DNA of 51,333 nt from Nitrospirota bacterium (GTDB lineage Bacteria > Nitrospirota > UBA9217): NCBI GenBank assembly GCA_029858565.1, contig JAOUEV010000020.1, positions 1 through 51,333 on the forward strand, in the 5' to 3' direction. A program made the translations under genes and the position numbers. The notes under the pieces were generated by a model that had not been told where the DNA came from, did not search any database, and saw only the letters and a list, made by a program, of their open reading frames with translations. This document shows positions 7,458-16,193 of this stretch, piece after piece (the first letter of the stretch is position 1; every line of letters begins with the position of its first letter).

Positions 7458-9893
7458 TCAGATTATCAGTGTTTTCATTTCAGATGTTTGATCTGTGCTT
7501 GCACCGAACTGTTCGCTATAGTGGCGTTCGTCGAGATAATAAACTTTGCTCCCCTCCCATACTTCGTAAAGCCTGTCTTTCAACTTCATCATTTCATGTG
7601 GAAACAAGTTAACAGAATACCTTTGAGCTTGTTTCATCAACAAAGCCCGCTTCTCATTTGAACCGCCCACCAATTCCGCAATGATTCGTTCGCCATCTCC
7701 ATACGGCACAATTACTCCTTGAGTCGGCGAGTCAATAACTTTGAAAGCCTTGGCTGCGCTCATAAAAGATTGACGCAGATGAAGCGGCGGGGCCTTTCGT
7801 TGTTCGTTAATGTAAATCTGGACGGATTCCTTGTTTGTGGAAAGCAACGTCAACAAATCATCATTTCTCGTCATATTCGCAATATCGTTGTCGGATACAG
7901 GGAATGCCATTTCATGGACGCGATTGAAGAAGTAATATAAGTAGTAACGTTCCATCACCTTCGGGCTTTGCAAGTCATGATCAAATACAGCTGGATTTTC
8001 ATGATATTCACGCAGGACCCTTTCCGCCGCCTTTTTTGCTTCCATAATGTCCGGTAATTTGCTCAAATCCTCATTCTGCTGATTGACAATAAAAACTCTA
8101 CCGGCTTTCCGTCGTCCGTTGCGGTTACATCGACCAGCCGCCTGGGCGACTGAGTCCAGACCAGCCAGATAACGTATCACGGAGCCGAAATCGATATCTA
8201 CTCCGGCTTCGATCAACTGGGTGCTTATGCAGATAACCGGCGAAGGATTCCTTGGGTCGAGACAGGTCTTTATTTTATCGAGCACGGTCGTACGATGCGC
8301 GGGGCACATACTGGTGCTCAGATGATATACATGTTTCGTTTTTCCATGCAGCAATTGATAAAGTTCCCGCGCCTGAGACTTCTTGTTGACAATTACCAGT
8401 ATGCTTCCACTTTCGACAAGTTCCTTTGCAGCGGTTTCCGCAATTTCAGTAACAGACCATCCGCTGGCCCTACAGCGGTCCTCAATTTTGGCACGGTGCA
8501 GATCTCGAAACAGTTCATCGACGTTAGGCATCATTTCCGGATTATCTGAAAGCGTTGCTGCTCCCTTTTTCGCATCAACTTTATGAAGAAGCGGCTGTGT
8601 TGCTGAACAGAACACAACCGTTGACCCGCACTGGCTGACCAGAAAATTAACGGCATTATTGAACAAATGCACCGTACGAATCGGGATAGTCTGTATCTCG
8701 TCGAAAATAACAACGGAATTGGCAAGTTGGTGCAGGCGGCGAACGCCACGGGTTCCAGAGGCGAAAAGCGTTTCCAGAAATTGTACAGCTGTGGTGAAGA
8801 TAATCGGGGCATCCCAGTTTTCCGCAAGGAGTTTGCTTTCAGGTGTGTCTTGTTCGGGTGTCAGGTTCGAGTGATGTTCCAACACTATCTGTTTACCGGT
8901 CAGCTCAAGAAAAGCAAACAATGCCCGAGCGACTCTGGCATTTTGGTCGATGATCGATGTGTAGGGCAGAACATAAATGATGCGATCCATATCATATTTT
9001 GCTGCATGGTGAAGCGCAAAGCGGAGGCTGGCCAGTGTTTTGCCGCCGCCGGTGGGAACGGTAATCTGGTAAAGCCCTTTTTCTCTGTCGGCGCATTGGA
9101 GACATGACGAGGATATTTTTTCCCTTATTTCGTCAATTTTATTTCGGCTAACAAAACCGTCAAGATTAGCCTCCAGGATGTCAACCAACAGGGTCCAGTC
9201 CGGTTTCACACTTGCGTCACGACCTGCAGAGTTCGTTCTGTCAGCATCGATCAAAGCGCTGAAAAGAAATCGGGCCATGAAGCCAAGCATAAACTGGCCT
9301 ACGCCAACCGACGAAATACCTTCGCGCAATTGTTCAATGCGATGCTGGAATTCACTCTCAGTCGCTGCCGAACCGAGCAGCCCTCGAACACGATTGGATA
9401 TATGACTTTCAACATTATTCAACGTCTCCGCATAATGCGTCTTTTCACGAGACTTCCTGATGCGCTTCGTGAAAACATCCGTGCCGTCCGGTGCGAGGCA
9501 GTCGATCAATCCTGAATGATGAGATGCTATGCAAAGTGCCATCATCTCAGCGGCAATCTTCATGAAGTCGGAATCCCATTCATTCGAAAGAAGATATTGC
9601 GCTCCTGCGGTTGAGTGATCTATCTTGCATCTCATTTCTCGCGTTTCTACATAATCCTCATCATCCGGCTCCATCGTTCCCTGCGCGGATTTGATATACG
9701 CCTGAAAAGCGTTTGAGTACTTGCCGAAATCATGGAGTAAGCCTGTCAGCTCACCGATCATTGGAAGTCCAATCTTTCTGGCGAAGTCAGACGCCAGCTT
9801 TGCTGTCCCCTCCAGATGTTCCATCACACTTTGAGGAGAGGCGTCGGCTTGCTTGTAGCGAGCCACAAACTGAATAGGGTTTACTTCGGTCAT
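7458..9893 (-). CDS. cas3: CRISPR effector helicase-nuclease Cas3
   Basis: An 811-residue Cas3 with HD nuclease followed by a superfamily-2 helicase. The HD part shows MEHLEGTAKLA, the HDFGKY metal motif, DHSTAG and ASHHSG. The helicase part shows Walker A VPTGGGKT, the DEIQ box and the AAGRCNRNGR arginine-finger motif. It degrades target DNA after Cascade binding. Its composition is AT-rich in places (21/60 G+C at 8041-8100). The ribosome site lies in a small hairpin (9896-9900 with 9904-9908), and 15 nt upstream is the stop of a separate truncated cas3 HD fragment. Confidence 0.96.
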   Translation of the reverse strand: MTEVNPIQFVARYKQADASPQSVMEHLEGTAKLASDFARKIGLPMIGELTGLLHDFGKYSNAFQAYIKSAQGTMEPDDEDYVETREMRCKIDHSTAGAQYLLSNEWDSDFMKIAAEMMALCIASHHSGLIDCLAPDGTDVFTKRIRKSREKTHYAETLNNVESHISNRVRGLLGSAATESEFQHRIEQLREGISSVGVGQFMLGFMARFLFSALIDADRTNSAGRDASVKPDWTLLVDILEANLDGFVSRNKIDEIREKISSSCLQCADREKGLYQITVPTGGGKTLASLRFALHHAAKYDMDRIIYVLPYTSIIDQNARVARALFAFLELTGKQIVLEHHSNLTPEQDTPESKLLAENWDAPIIFTTAVQFLETLFASGTRGVRRLHQLANSVVIFDEIQTIPIRTVHLFNNAVNFLVSQCGSTVVFCSATQPLLHKVDAKKGAATLSDNPEMMPNVDELFRDLHRAKIEDRCRASGWSVTEIAETAAKELVESGSILVIVNKKSQARELYQLLHGKTKHVYHLSTSMCPAHRTTVLDKIKTCLDPRNPSPVICISTQLIEAGVDIDFGSVIRYLAGLDSVAQAAGRCNRNGRRKAGRVFIVNQQNEDLSKLPDIMEAKKAAERVLREYHENPAVFDHDLQSPKVMERYYLYYFFNRVHEMAFPVSDNDIANMTRNDDLLTLLSTNKESVQIYINEQRKAPPLHLRQSFMSAAKAFKVIDSPTQGVIVPYGDGERIIAELVGGSNEKRALLMKQAQRYSVNLFPHEMMKLKDRLYEVWEGSKVYYLDERHYSEQFGASTDQTSEMKTLII

Positions 9894-9908
9894 TGGAGGA
9901 ATCTCCTC

Positions 9909-10076
9909 TTAATACTTCCCCAGGTCATGCCACAACCCGGCGAGATATCCCCACCCCCCGCTCCCGAACTCGTCGGCGAATCGGGCGGCGCGGTCCGCTG
10001 TCCCGGTCAGGTGATCGCGAAGCAGGTGGCGTCTGCCGTCTTCGGCGATATGCGCTATCGGTTCATCGTGCTTCAT
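9909..10076 (-). pseudogene. Truncated HD-domain remnant of a second cas3
   Basis: A 55-codon frame on the minus strand, too short for routine gene calling. It carries the start of a Cas3 HD domain: HIAEDGRRHLLRDHLTGTAD, then RFADEFGSGGWGYLAGLW and the metal motif HDLGKY, with TAA directly after the Tyr. Intact type I-C Cas3 proteins begin in this way and continue for hundreds of residues. It is not a recent copy of the neighbouring intact cas3, whose equivalent segment reads MEHLEGTAKLASDFARKIG. It is GC-rich (43/60 at 9961-10020), like cas1. It is most simply the leftover 5' end of an original cas3. Whether the peptide is made is unknown. Confidence 0.8.
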
Positions 10077-10180
10077 AATTGTGAGCTGGATGCTTCGGGA
10101 ACTGTCGGGCTGCGTTGCGACCGCGCCCTCTGTTGCGATATCCGTTGACTTTTCGGTACGAGAGAAGCAGGTATGGACAG

Positions 10181-10209
10181 AGGATAGTCCAGTTCGGGGG
10201 AAAATGCAA
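10181..10209 (-). promoter_or_regulatory. Candidate promoter of the cas operon
   Basis: On the minus strand TTGCAT (10209-10204) and TATCCT (10186-10181) are separated by 17 bp. It lies about 100 bp before the HD remnant and 290 bp before cas3. The remnant would therefore lie in the 5' leader of the cas mRNA. Confidence 0.45.
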
Positions 10210-10335
10210 GGCGGTTTTCAGACGGGTTTAATCGAGGAAAATCGAACATCACTCCTTACTTTACCGGTTGTTCCATAAGGCACAACAGTATTAACCTGCC
10301 GCGCGATACCGGGCAAAATCACCCCTCGCAGGCAA

Positions 10336-10740
10336 TCATTTGCTCAATTCCCAGCCGCGCCCGGACATCCGTCTCCAGAGCCTCCGCACCCGCATCCCGA
10401 AGGTGATTTTTCCGTCTTGGATCCGGATATCCGCGTAGAACCGCGCCAGCGCCTTGAGCGTTGCTTTGAACAGTTCATCGCGGCCGTCGGTTTTTCCCCG
10501 GCAGATATGATCATGACAGCCGATGGCTGCGGCTTGCACCGGGACGAACAGTTGTATCCGGGAAAGGTCGTCAAGGTCCAGGGGCTTCTTTTCCGCCTCA
10601 AGCTGCATTGCTGCGGAGCGCACGCCGTGCCGGTCTTTCGCGTATTCCTCGTGCCGCAGGGAGAGCAGTTTCTCCCACACCCTGCAGTGCTCCTTTTCCA
10701 CTCCCAGGTCCCGCAGGTTGTCGACATATGCCTTTGGCAC
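10336..10740 (-). CDS. Conserved hypothetical protein downstream of ApbE
   Basis: A 134-residue soluble protein that I do not recognise. GTG start with AGGGGAC overlapping the apbE stop (10 nt between stop and start), so it is coupled to apbE. Visible features are a charged N-terminal helical part (EEYAKDRHGVRSAAMQLEAE), a PVQAAAIGCHDHICRG segment with Cys and His residues, and a basic C-terminus. It could assist the flavin transfer or its target, but that is only inferred from the neighbour. Confidence 0.7.
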   Translation of the reverse strand: MPKAYVDNLRDLGVEKEHCRVWEKLLSLRHEEYAKDRHGVRSAAMQLEAEKKPLDLDDLSRIQLFVPVQAAAIGCHDHICRGKTDGRDELFKATLKALARFYADIRIQDGKITFGMRVRRLWRRMSGRGWELSK

Positions 10741-10750
10741 GAGAAGTCCC

Positions 10751-11752
10751 CTACTGCGCTTGCTGCTCCTGCATATCCTTGATGCCTTTGCTCATGAACA
10801 CCCTGCCGTCCTCGTCAACGATGATCGCCTCCGCCCCTATCCGGTTCACGATCTGCATTCCCTGATCCGGCCCCAGGATGAACGGGACCTTGGTGAGCGG
10901 ATCGATCAGCGCGCCTTTGGTCCCGATGAGGGTCGAGGAAATGACGCCTTTCGACGGCTTGCCCGTCCGGGGATCGATGATATGGTGATACCGTTTGCTC
11001 TCTCTAATGACGAACCGCTCATAATCCCCTGATGTCGAGACATAGCGGTCGCTCAGGTCGAGCACCGCCAGGACCGTGTCCTTGTCCCGGGGATGCTGGA
11101 CCCCGATCTTCCAGGGCGTGCCGTCCTCGCGACGGCCGAGCGCCCATATGTCGCCGGCAACCGCGATGAGCGCATTATTGATCCCGCGCTTCCGCATGAG
11201 ATCAGCGACACGGTCCGCCAGGTAGCCTTTCATGCCGCCGAGGTCCATGATCATGCCCTGCTTTTTCAGGAAGAGGGTCGAGGCCTTCCGGTCGATAACG
11301 ATGTTCCGGTAGTTCACCAGCGGCCGGACCCGGGCGATCTCCTTGTCCGTCGGGACCGCACCCTCCTTGAGCCGCATCTGCCAGAGCACCACGAGCGGCC
11401 CGACCGTGATGTCGAATGCGCCTTTCGAGAGCATCGACACCTCGTTCGCGGCGGTCACAATCTCGATCATCTCCCGGGAGACCTTGACCGCCCGCTTTCC
11501 CGCTGCCTTGTTCACCGCGGTGATCTCGCTGCTGTCCTTGTAGAGCGACATCATGGCGTCGAAACGCTTGAGCTCGGCCATGCCTGCCTCGATAGCGGCC
11601 TCGCCTTGGGCGGCCGTGGGCGCCACGACAGTGATGGTCACGTTCGTGCCCATGATCGGCTCGGTCTTCTGCATGGTGCGGGAGCGGGAGCAGGAAGCGG
11701 CGGAAAGGGCCGCACAGAGGAAAAGGACGATAAGCGCTATACGGTGATGCAA
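10751..11752 (-). CDS. apbE: FAD:protein FMN transferase (ApbE family), lipoprotein
   Basis: ApbE attaches FMN covalently to Thr/Ser of periplasmic or membrane redox proteins such as Rnf/Nqr subunits. Family marks are PIMGTNVTITV, SLYKDSSEITAVN, GAFDITVGPLV, the GGMKGYLADR nucleotide site and HHIIDPRTGKP. I prefer the TTG at 11752, which has AGGAG 5 nt upstream, over a TTG at 11767. The protein then begins with a hydrophobic signal and a lipobox ending at Cys (AALSAASC), so it is anchored in the periplasm. The next gene downstream is translationally coupled. The target flavoprotein is not in this window. Confidence 0.93.
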   Translation of the reverse strand: MHHRIALIVLFLCAALSAASCSRSRTMQKTEPIMGTNVTITVVAPTAAQGEAAIEAGMAELKRFDAMMSLYKDSSEITAVNKAAGKRAVKVSREMIEIVTAANEVSMLSKGAFDITVGPLVVLWQMRLKEGAVPTDKEIARVRPLVNYRNIVIDRKASTLFLKKQGMIMDLGGMKGYLADRVADLMRKRGINNALIAVAGDIWALGRREDGTPWKIGVQHPRDKDTVLAVLDLSDRYVSTSGDYERFVIRESKRYHHIIDPRTGKPSKGVISSTLIGTKGALIDPLTKVPFILGPDQGMQIVNRIGAEAIIVDEDGRVFMSKGIKDMQEQQAQ

Positions 11753-11809
11753 GGATGCTCCTGACAAAAAAGGGGATTCCGAGCAGGGAGAGGGAATATG
11801 CGAGGCGGT

Positions 11810-12577
11810 CTATTCTTTCTTGCCGCCCGACTTTTTCCGCGCGAGCAAGGCCCGCGCCGCGGTACGCACGGCATTGGACACGCTCTTGCTCTTTTCGAGC
11901 ATGGCCAGGTCCTTGTCGCCCATTCGAGGAACGAAGCCCACGGCGATACCGACGGGACAGCGGGGATTGTGCACCAGGGCATGAGCGATCGAGGCCTTCT
12001 TGGTCCACTCACTGTTCATGCCGATCTTGCGCAGCACATCCTCGGACAGGTTCGTGGACTTGGCGAAAAATTCGATCTCATTGTCTTTGATCTGCGGATT
12101 GGCAAGGACCGCCTGGGATATCTGCTTGTTCGACTCCCGGATGAGCAAACCCCTGGCCTCTTTGCCGCCGGAGATGGCGAGCTTGATCTTCTGCGGCGTG
12201 GTCATGCGGTTGACCATTTGCGTTACGTTCAGCTTCTTCTTCTTGCCGGCATCAGCTGCGGCCTGGCCGGGCGCTTCATCGGTCACCACGTCCATGACCC
12301 GCGTTCCGGCAATGAAGTTTTTGATCTCGTCCGAAGCTGTCAGCGCGATGAACGCGAGGGTCGTCTCGGAGAGGTTGGGGCAGCGGACCAGATCGCGCAG
12401 GATGTACTCATCATCGCAATAGACCTGGGCTATACGGTCAAGGACATGGGTACTCGTATGGGCATCGAGAACGATGCTCCGCAAAGCGATCGGAGAACAG
12501 TGTTCGATGTCCAGGGGGAGAAGCTTGCGCTTTCTGCTTCTTGTAAGGATGGCGGTCCAGCGGGAGTATGGGTCCAT
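11810..12577 (-). CDS. Helical-repeat hypothetical protein (leucine-rich repeat variant-like)
   Basis: About 255 residues from the ATG at 12577, which has GAGG close upstream; an ATG at 12586 is possible. The sequence is soluble and helical. Repeated units such as LDRIAQVYCDDEYILRDLVR, then CPNLSETTLAFIAL and later NLSEDVLRKIGMN, AIAHALVHNPRCP look like the short alpha-solenoid repeats in DUF2336 or leucine-rich-repeat-variant proteins. A lysine-rich linker (GKKKKLNVTQ) splits the two halves and the C-terminus is strongly basic. Function unknown, probably a protein-interaction scaffold. Confidence 0.7.
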   Translation of the reverse strand: MDPYSRWTAILTRSRKRKLLPLDIEHCSPIALRSIVLDAHTSTHVLDRIAQVYCDDEYILRDLVRCPNLSETTLAFIALTASDEIKNFIAGTRVMDVVTDEAPGQAAADAGKKKKLNVTQMVNRMTTPQKIKLAISGGKEARGLLIRESNKQISQAVLANPQIKDNEIEFFAKSTNLSEDVLRKIGMNSEWTKKASIAHALVHNPRCPVGIAVGFVPRMGDKDLAMLEKSKSVSNAVRTAARALLARKKSGGKKE

Positions 12578-12694
12578 GGTCCTCATTGCCGCGACAGGCG
12601 GCGGTCTTTGCTGGGATACGGTACGATGAAAATTATACTGAGGCCCACTCGCCTTGTCAAGCAGGCCGGGCGCCCCTTCGGGACAACGACAGGT

Positions 12695-12904
12695 CTATTT
12701 TACGACCTTGTATCCCGCATCAACAACCGCGGTGGAAAGCGCGTCTATATTCACCTTCGCCTCGTCAAAGGTCACCGCGGCCTCCGCTTTGCCCAGGTCC
12801 ACCAGCGCATCCTGCACTCCCGCGACACCCTTGAGCGCCTTCTGAACCCGCATGGAGCAATGGTTGCAGGTCATTCCCTGTATCTTCAAGGTGGCTTTCG
12901 TCAT
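12695..12904 (-). CDS. Heavy-metal-associated domain protein (CopZ-like)
   Basis: A 69-residue single HMA domain with the metal-binding GMTCNHCSMRV motif and ferredoxin-like pattern ending AVVDAGYKVVK. Such proteins carry Cu(I) to P-type ATPases or serve as small metal chaperones. The ATG at 12904 has GGGAGG upstream. No copper ATPase gene is adjacent, so its partner is elsewhere. Confidence 0.93.
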   Translation of the reverse strand: MTKATLKIQGMTCNHCSMRVQKALKGVAGVQDALVDLGKAEAAVTFDEAKVNIDALSTAVVDAGYKVVK

Positions 12905-13087
12905 GTTCAACCTCCCAATGAGTTTAGATTTGCTGCAACGGTCTATCTTACCCCCTTTCCGTCAGACTCGAAAGCATTATTCCCGGGAGCGCGGCAGAAG
13001 ATCTCCATGAGCAGGACGGCCTTAGGCGGCCGCAGAACCTGCTGCCGCCGCACAGGATCGCTCCGGAAATTCCCTGTTATCATGGTT

Positions 13088-14440
13088 CTACTTGAGACCG
13101 TATTTCTCCATTCGATAGATAAGCGTCGGACGGCTTATGCGAAGAAACTCAGCCGCCCGCGTCTGGTTCCCCTTGTGCTTATCCAGCGCCTTGATGATGA
13201 GGTTCTTTTCCAGTTCCTCAAGCGACACCCCGTCATCAGGAAGGTTCAGGATAATGTCGTCGACAGAACCTCCGGAACGCAGCATTTTGTCCGGCAGGTC
13301 CTGCAGGCCGATCCGGTCCGTCCGGCGCAGGACCGAAGCCCGTTCGATCACGTTCTCCAGTTCTCGCACATTGCCCGGCCAGCCGTAATTTATGAGGGCG
13401 GCTCGCGCATCACCGTCGACGACGACCGCGGCGCCGGGATTGTATTTCTTTATGAAGTGATCTATCAGCAAGGGGATGTCATCTCTCCGGTCACGAAGAG
13501 GAGGCATCAAGAGCGTGATAACGCTGAGCCGGTAGAAGAGGTCTTCTCGAAAACGCCCTTCCTTGACCTCCCGCTCAAGGTCCCGGTTCGTGGCGGCAAT
13601 GACGCGCACATTGACCGGTTCCGGACCTGCCCCGCCGACACGGTCAACGGTCCGTTCCTGCAGCACCCGCAGGATCTTCGCCTGCAGGTCGACCCGCAGT
13701 TCCCCGATCTCGTCCAGGAAGATCGTGCCGCCGTCGGCAAGCTCGAACTTTCCTTCTTTGTTCTTCACCGCGCCGGTGAACGCTCCCTTGACATGTCCGA
13801 AGAGCTCGCTCTCGATGAGCGTTTCGGGGATCGCTGCGCAGTTCACCGCGACGAACGGACCGGCAGATCTTGTCCCGCTGTAGTGGATCCCCCTCGCGAT
13901 CACTTCCTTGCCTGTGCCGCTTTCACCGGTGATCAGGACCGTGGTATCGCTTCCCGCGACCCGCCCCGCCACGTCGAGCACAGCCTGGAATTTTTCGCTC
14001 GACCCGATGACCCCGTCGAAACGGTATTTATCCATCACTTCGGCGCGAAGCCGGACATTCTCCCGCTCCAGCCCCCGGAAGCGGAAGGCCCGCTCGAGCG
14101 TCAGCCTGAGTTCGTCGCGATTGAATGGTTTGGTGATGTAGTCGAAAGCCCCCTGTTTCATGGCATCGACAGCGCTCTCAATGGTCCCGTACGCGGTCAT
14201 GACGACGACCGGCAGGCCGGGATCCGCCGCATGCACGCGCCGGAGGACCTCCAGCCCGTCCATTCCGGGCATGGTGATATCCGTGATAACGGCGTCTGCA
14301 GGCTCTTTCTCAAGCAGGGCAATCCCCTCCTCGCCGCTGGCTGCCGGCAGCACGCGGTATCCCGCCTCGGTCAGACTGAACTCGATCACGCGACGCAGGC
14401 TCGAGTCATCATCGATCAGAAGGATCGACTCCTTTTTCAT
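13088..14440 (-). CDS. Sigma-54-dependent response regulator (NtrC family)
   Basis: A 450-residue regulator: an N-terminal receiver (phospho-acceptor Asp54 in DITMPGMDG), a central AAA+ domain with GESGTGKE Walker A, the GAFTGA loop that contacts sigma-54 and [11 protein letters not shown] Walker B, and a C-terminal Fis-type helix-turn-helix ([19 protein letters not shown]). It activates sigma-54 promoters when phosphorylated by the kinase encoded just upstream, whose stop overlaps its ATG by 4 nt. The regulated genes are not evident here. I saw no clear -24/-12 element near the neighbours. Confidence 0.96.
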   Translation of the reverse strand: MKKESILLIDDDSSLRRVIEFSLTEAGYRVLPAASGEEGIALLEKEPADAVITDITMPGMDGLEVLRRVHAADPGLPVVVMTAYGTIESAVDAMKQGAFDYITKPFNRDELRLTLERAFRFRGLERENVRLRAEVMDKYRFDGVIGSSEKFQAVLDVAGRVAGSDTTVLITGESGTGKEVIARGIHYSGTRSAGPFVAVNCAAIPETLIESELFGHVKGAFTGAVKNKEGKFELADGGTIFLDEIGELRVDLQAKILRVLQERTVDRVGGAGPEPVNVRVIAATNRDLEREVKEGRFREDLFYRLSVITLLMPPLRDRRDDIPLLIDHFIKKYNPGAAVVVDGDARAALINYGWPGNVRELENVIERASVLRRTDRIGLQDLPDKMLRSGGSVDDIILNLPDDGVSLEELEKNLIIKALDKHKGNQTRAAEFLRISRPTLIYRMEKYGLK

Positions 14441-15615
14441 GCCGTCTCTCCCTTTATTCCCTGGCGGGCGGGCAGGCTGATCGTGAAGATCGATCCGCGC
14501 CCGGCTTCGCTCGACACATCGATTGTACCGCCGTGGTTCTGGATAATACGGTAGGTTATGGCGAGTCCGAGCCCGGTCCCGTCCTTCTTCGTGGTAAAGA
14601 AGGGACTGAACAGCTTCGCCCGGTTCTCCGGGGATATTCCGATGCCGCTGTCAGCTATGAGCACCTGGAGCTTCCCTTCCCGGATCGTGGTCTGAACGGT
14701 CAGCATACCCCCCCGGGGCATCGCCTGGACAGCGTTCAGTATGATGTTCAGGAATGCCTGTTTCAACAGCCCCGCATCAAGATGTCTGCGTGCTATCAAC
14801 CGGTCGAGCTTGCGTTCGACCGTGATGTTACCCTTGCGAACAGCCTGGGCTGTCAGTGAGAGAACACCTTCCAGCACGTCGTTGATATCAGTTTCCAGGA
14901 ATTCCGGCTGGCGGGGACGGGCGAAATCGAGGAAATCCTGGACAATGCCGTTCAGCCGGTCGGTCTCCTTCAGAAGGATCTGAACGAACTCCTGCTTCGG
15001 ATCGCCCGGTCCATAATCACCCTGCAGGATCTCCGCAGCGCCCTTGATTGCGCCCAGGGGGTTCCTGATCTCATGGGCAACCCCTGCTGACAGGGTTCCC
15101 AGGGCGGACAACCGGTCTGCCCTGCGGAGCTGCTCCTCGGTCTGAAAAAGGATGTCGGTCTGTTCCCTCAGTTTGCGATGGGAATCATCAAGACGCTTGA
15201 TGGCTTCCTCATAACGGAGCCGCTGGTTCCGCTCCATCTGGCTCAGAACGCCGGTTATCCCGCCGATGAGCAGGAACAGGAAAATTTCCACATAATTGTA
15301 GATATCGAGGAAAGGATCGTGCCAGTGCTGGAACAGATGAGGGGAGAACAGCAATGCGGAAATGATCGATACGGATACGCCGCCCTTGATACCGAACCAA
15401 TAGGCAGCCAGAAGGATGGGCACCAGGTAGAGATGTCCAAGAATGCCGTGCAGCATGCCGGTACCGCCGTGCCCGGTCCCCGGCCCTCCGACCATATAAT
15501 GGAGAAGCGAGATCAAGGCAAGAAGCCCGACCAGAATATACAATGACCTATAGTTCAATCGTCCTACCACGTTTTGGGAACTCCGGCACCGGCCCGATCC
15601 TGGCTGTCTGAACAT
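14437..15615 (-). CDS. Membrane sensor histidine kinase
   Basis: About 392 residues. Several transmembrane helices fill the first 125 residues (YILVGLLALISLLHY, HLYLVPILLAAYWFG, VEIFLFLLIGGITGV), then a coiled region, a HisKA domain with His181 in HEIRNPLGAIKG, and a HATPase domain with NIILNAVQAMPRGG, DSGIGI and GTGLGLAI. It lacks a separate PAS domain. The ATG at 15615 has no good ribosome site and the true start may be an internal GTG or TTG near 15560. It pairs with the overlapping NtrC-type regulator. Confidence 0.92.
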   Translation of the reverse strand: MFRQPGSGRCRSSQNVVGRLNYRSLYILVGLLALISLLHYMVGGPGTGHGGTGMLHGILGHLYLVPILLAAYWFGIKGGVSVSIISALLFSPHLFQHWHDPFLDIYNYVEIFLFLLIGGITGVLSQMERNQRLRYEEAIKRLDDSHRKLREQTDILFQTEEQLRRADRLSALGTLSAGVAHEIRNPLGAIKGAAEILQGDYGPGDPKQEFVQILLKETDRLNGIVQDFLDFARPRQPEFLETDINDVLEGVLSLTAQAVRKGNITVERKLDRLIARRHLDAGLLKQAFLNIILNAVQAMPRGGMLTVQTTIREGKLQVLIADSGIGISPENRAKLFSPFFTTKKDGTGLGLAITYRIIQNHGGTIDVSSEAGRGSIFTISLPARQGIKGETA

Positions 15616-15814
15616 AAACAAGATATCGTCTTTTTCAATGATCGAGCAGTTTTTCTCACGTTGTCATGTATGGTTATTGTACCGTACCCAGACCTGTTTG
15701 CAAAGACGAAATCGGCGTCCCGGGGGTGAGCGCGTCCAGTGACAGGGCGCTAACTGCTGGTAATCTATCCTAAAATTACAGCTTTAATCTCGACCTGCCG
15801 CGCAGAATAGGTCC

Positions 15815-15843
15815 TTGACAAGCTCCCGGCAATTTGCTAAAGT
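15815..15843 (+). promoter_or_regulatory. Sigma-70 promoter of the Ala/Lys-rich protein
   Basis: A perfect TTGACA (15815-15820) is separated by 17 bp from TAAAGT (15838-15843). It lies 37 bp before the ATG of the small secreted protein and precedes an extensive AGGGAGGTGA ribosome site. Confidence 0.7.
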
Positions 15844-15879
15844 GCATACATTCTAAAAAGGAAGGGAGGTGACACCTAC

Positions 15880-16101
15880 ATGAAGAAGATTATTGCTCTG
15901 TTCACGGCAATGGCGTTCGCCCTGACCCTCGGCGTTGCATTCGCAGAGGAGAAGGCGGCGGCCCCGGCGGCTCCGGCTGCTGAGAAGAAGGCTGAAGCTC
16001 CTGCAAAGAAGGAGAAGAAGGCCAAGAAGAAGAAGGCCAAGAAGGCTGAGAAGAAGGCTGAGGCTGCTCCGGCCCCGGCAGCTGCTCCGGCAGCGAAGTA
16101 A
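15880..16101 (+). CDS. Small secreted alanine/lysine-rich protein
   Basis: A 73-residue protein with a clear signal peptide (KKIIALFTAMAFALTLGVAFA) followed by a low-complexity mature part made only of Ala, Lys, Glu and Pro (for example KKEKKAKKKKAKKAEKKAE). It would be strongly basic and disordered in the periplasm or outside. It has its own promoter, an almost perfect anti-16S ribosome site (GGGAGGTGA at 15864-15872) and its own terminator, so it looks highly expressed as a single-gene unit. Function unknown; binding to anionic surface polymers or nucleic acid is a guess. Confidence 0.85.
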   Translation: MKKIIALFTAMAFALTLGVAFAEEKAAAPAAPAAEKKAEAPAKKEKKAKKKKAKKAEKKAEAAPAPAAAPAAK

Positions 16102-16156
16102 TGTTATACCGCTTATTTATTATCCCGAGCGGGAACATGAATTCTTAAATGTAGTT

Positions 16157-16187
16157 GGCAGGCGATGTTACATCGCCTGCCTTTTTT
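16157..16187 (+). terminator. Rho-independent terminator
   Basis: Perfect 11-bp stem (GGCAGGCGATG with CATCGCCTGCC), TTA loop, followed by six T. It ends the transcript of the Ala/Lys-rich protein and lies 7 bp before the convergent DUF4253 stop. Confidence 0.93.
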
Positions 16188-16193
16188 CATGCC

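Noticed and set aside
11798-14554. A 918-codon open frame on the plus strand
   Set aside because: It runs antisense through the helical-repeat, HMA and NtrC genes, all of which have clear family motifs. GC-rich codon use keeps the opposite strand open. The product has no recognisable domain.
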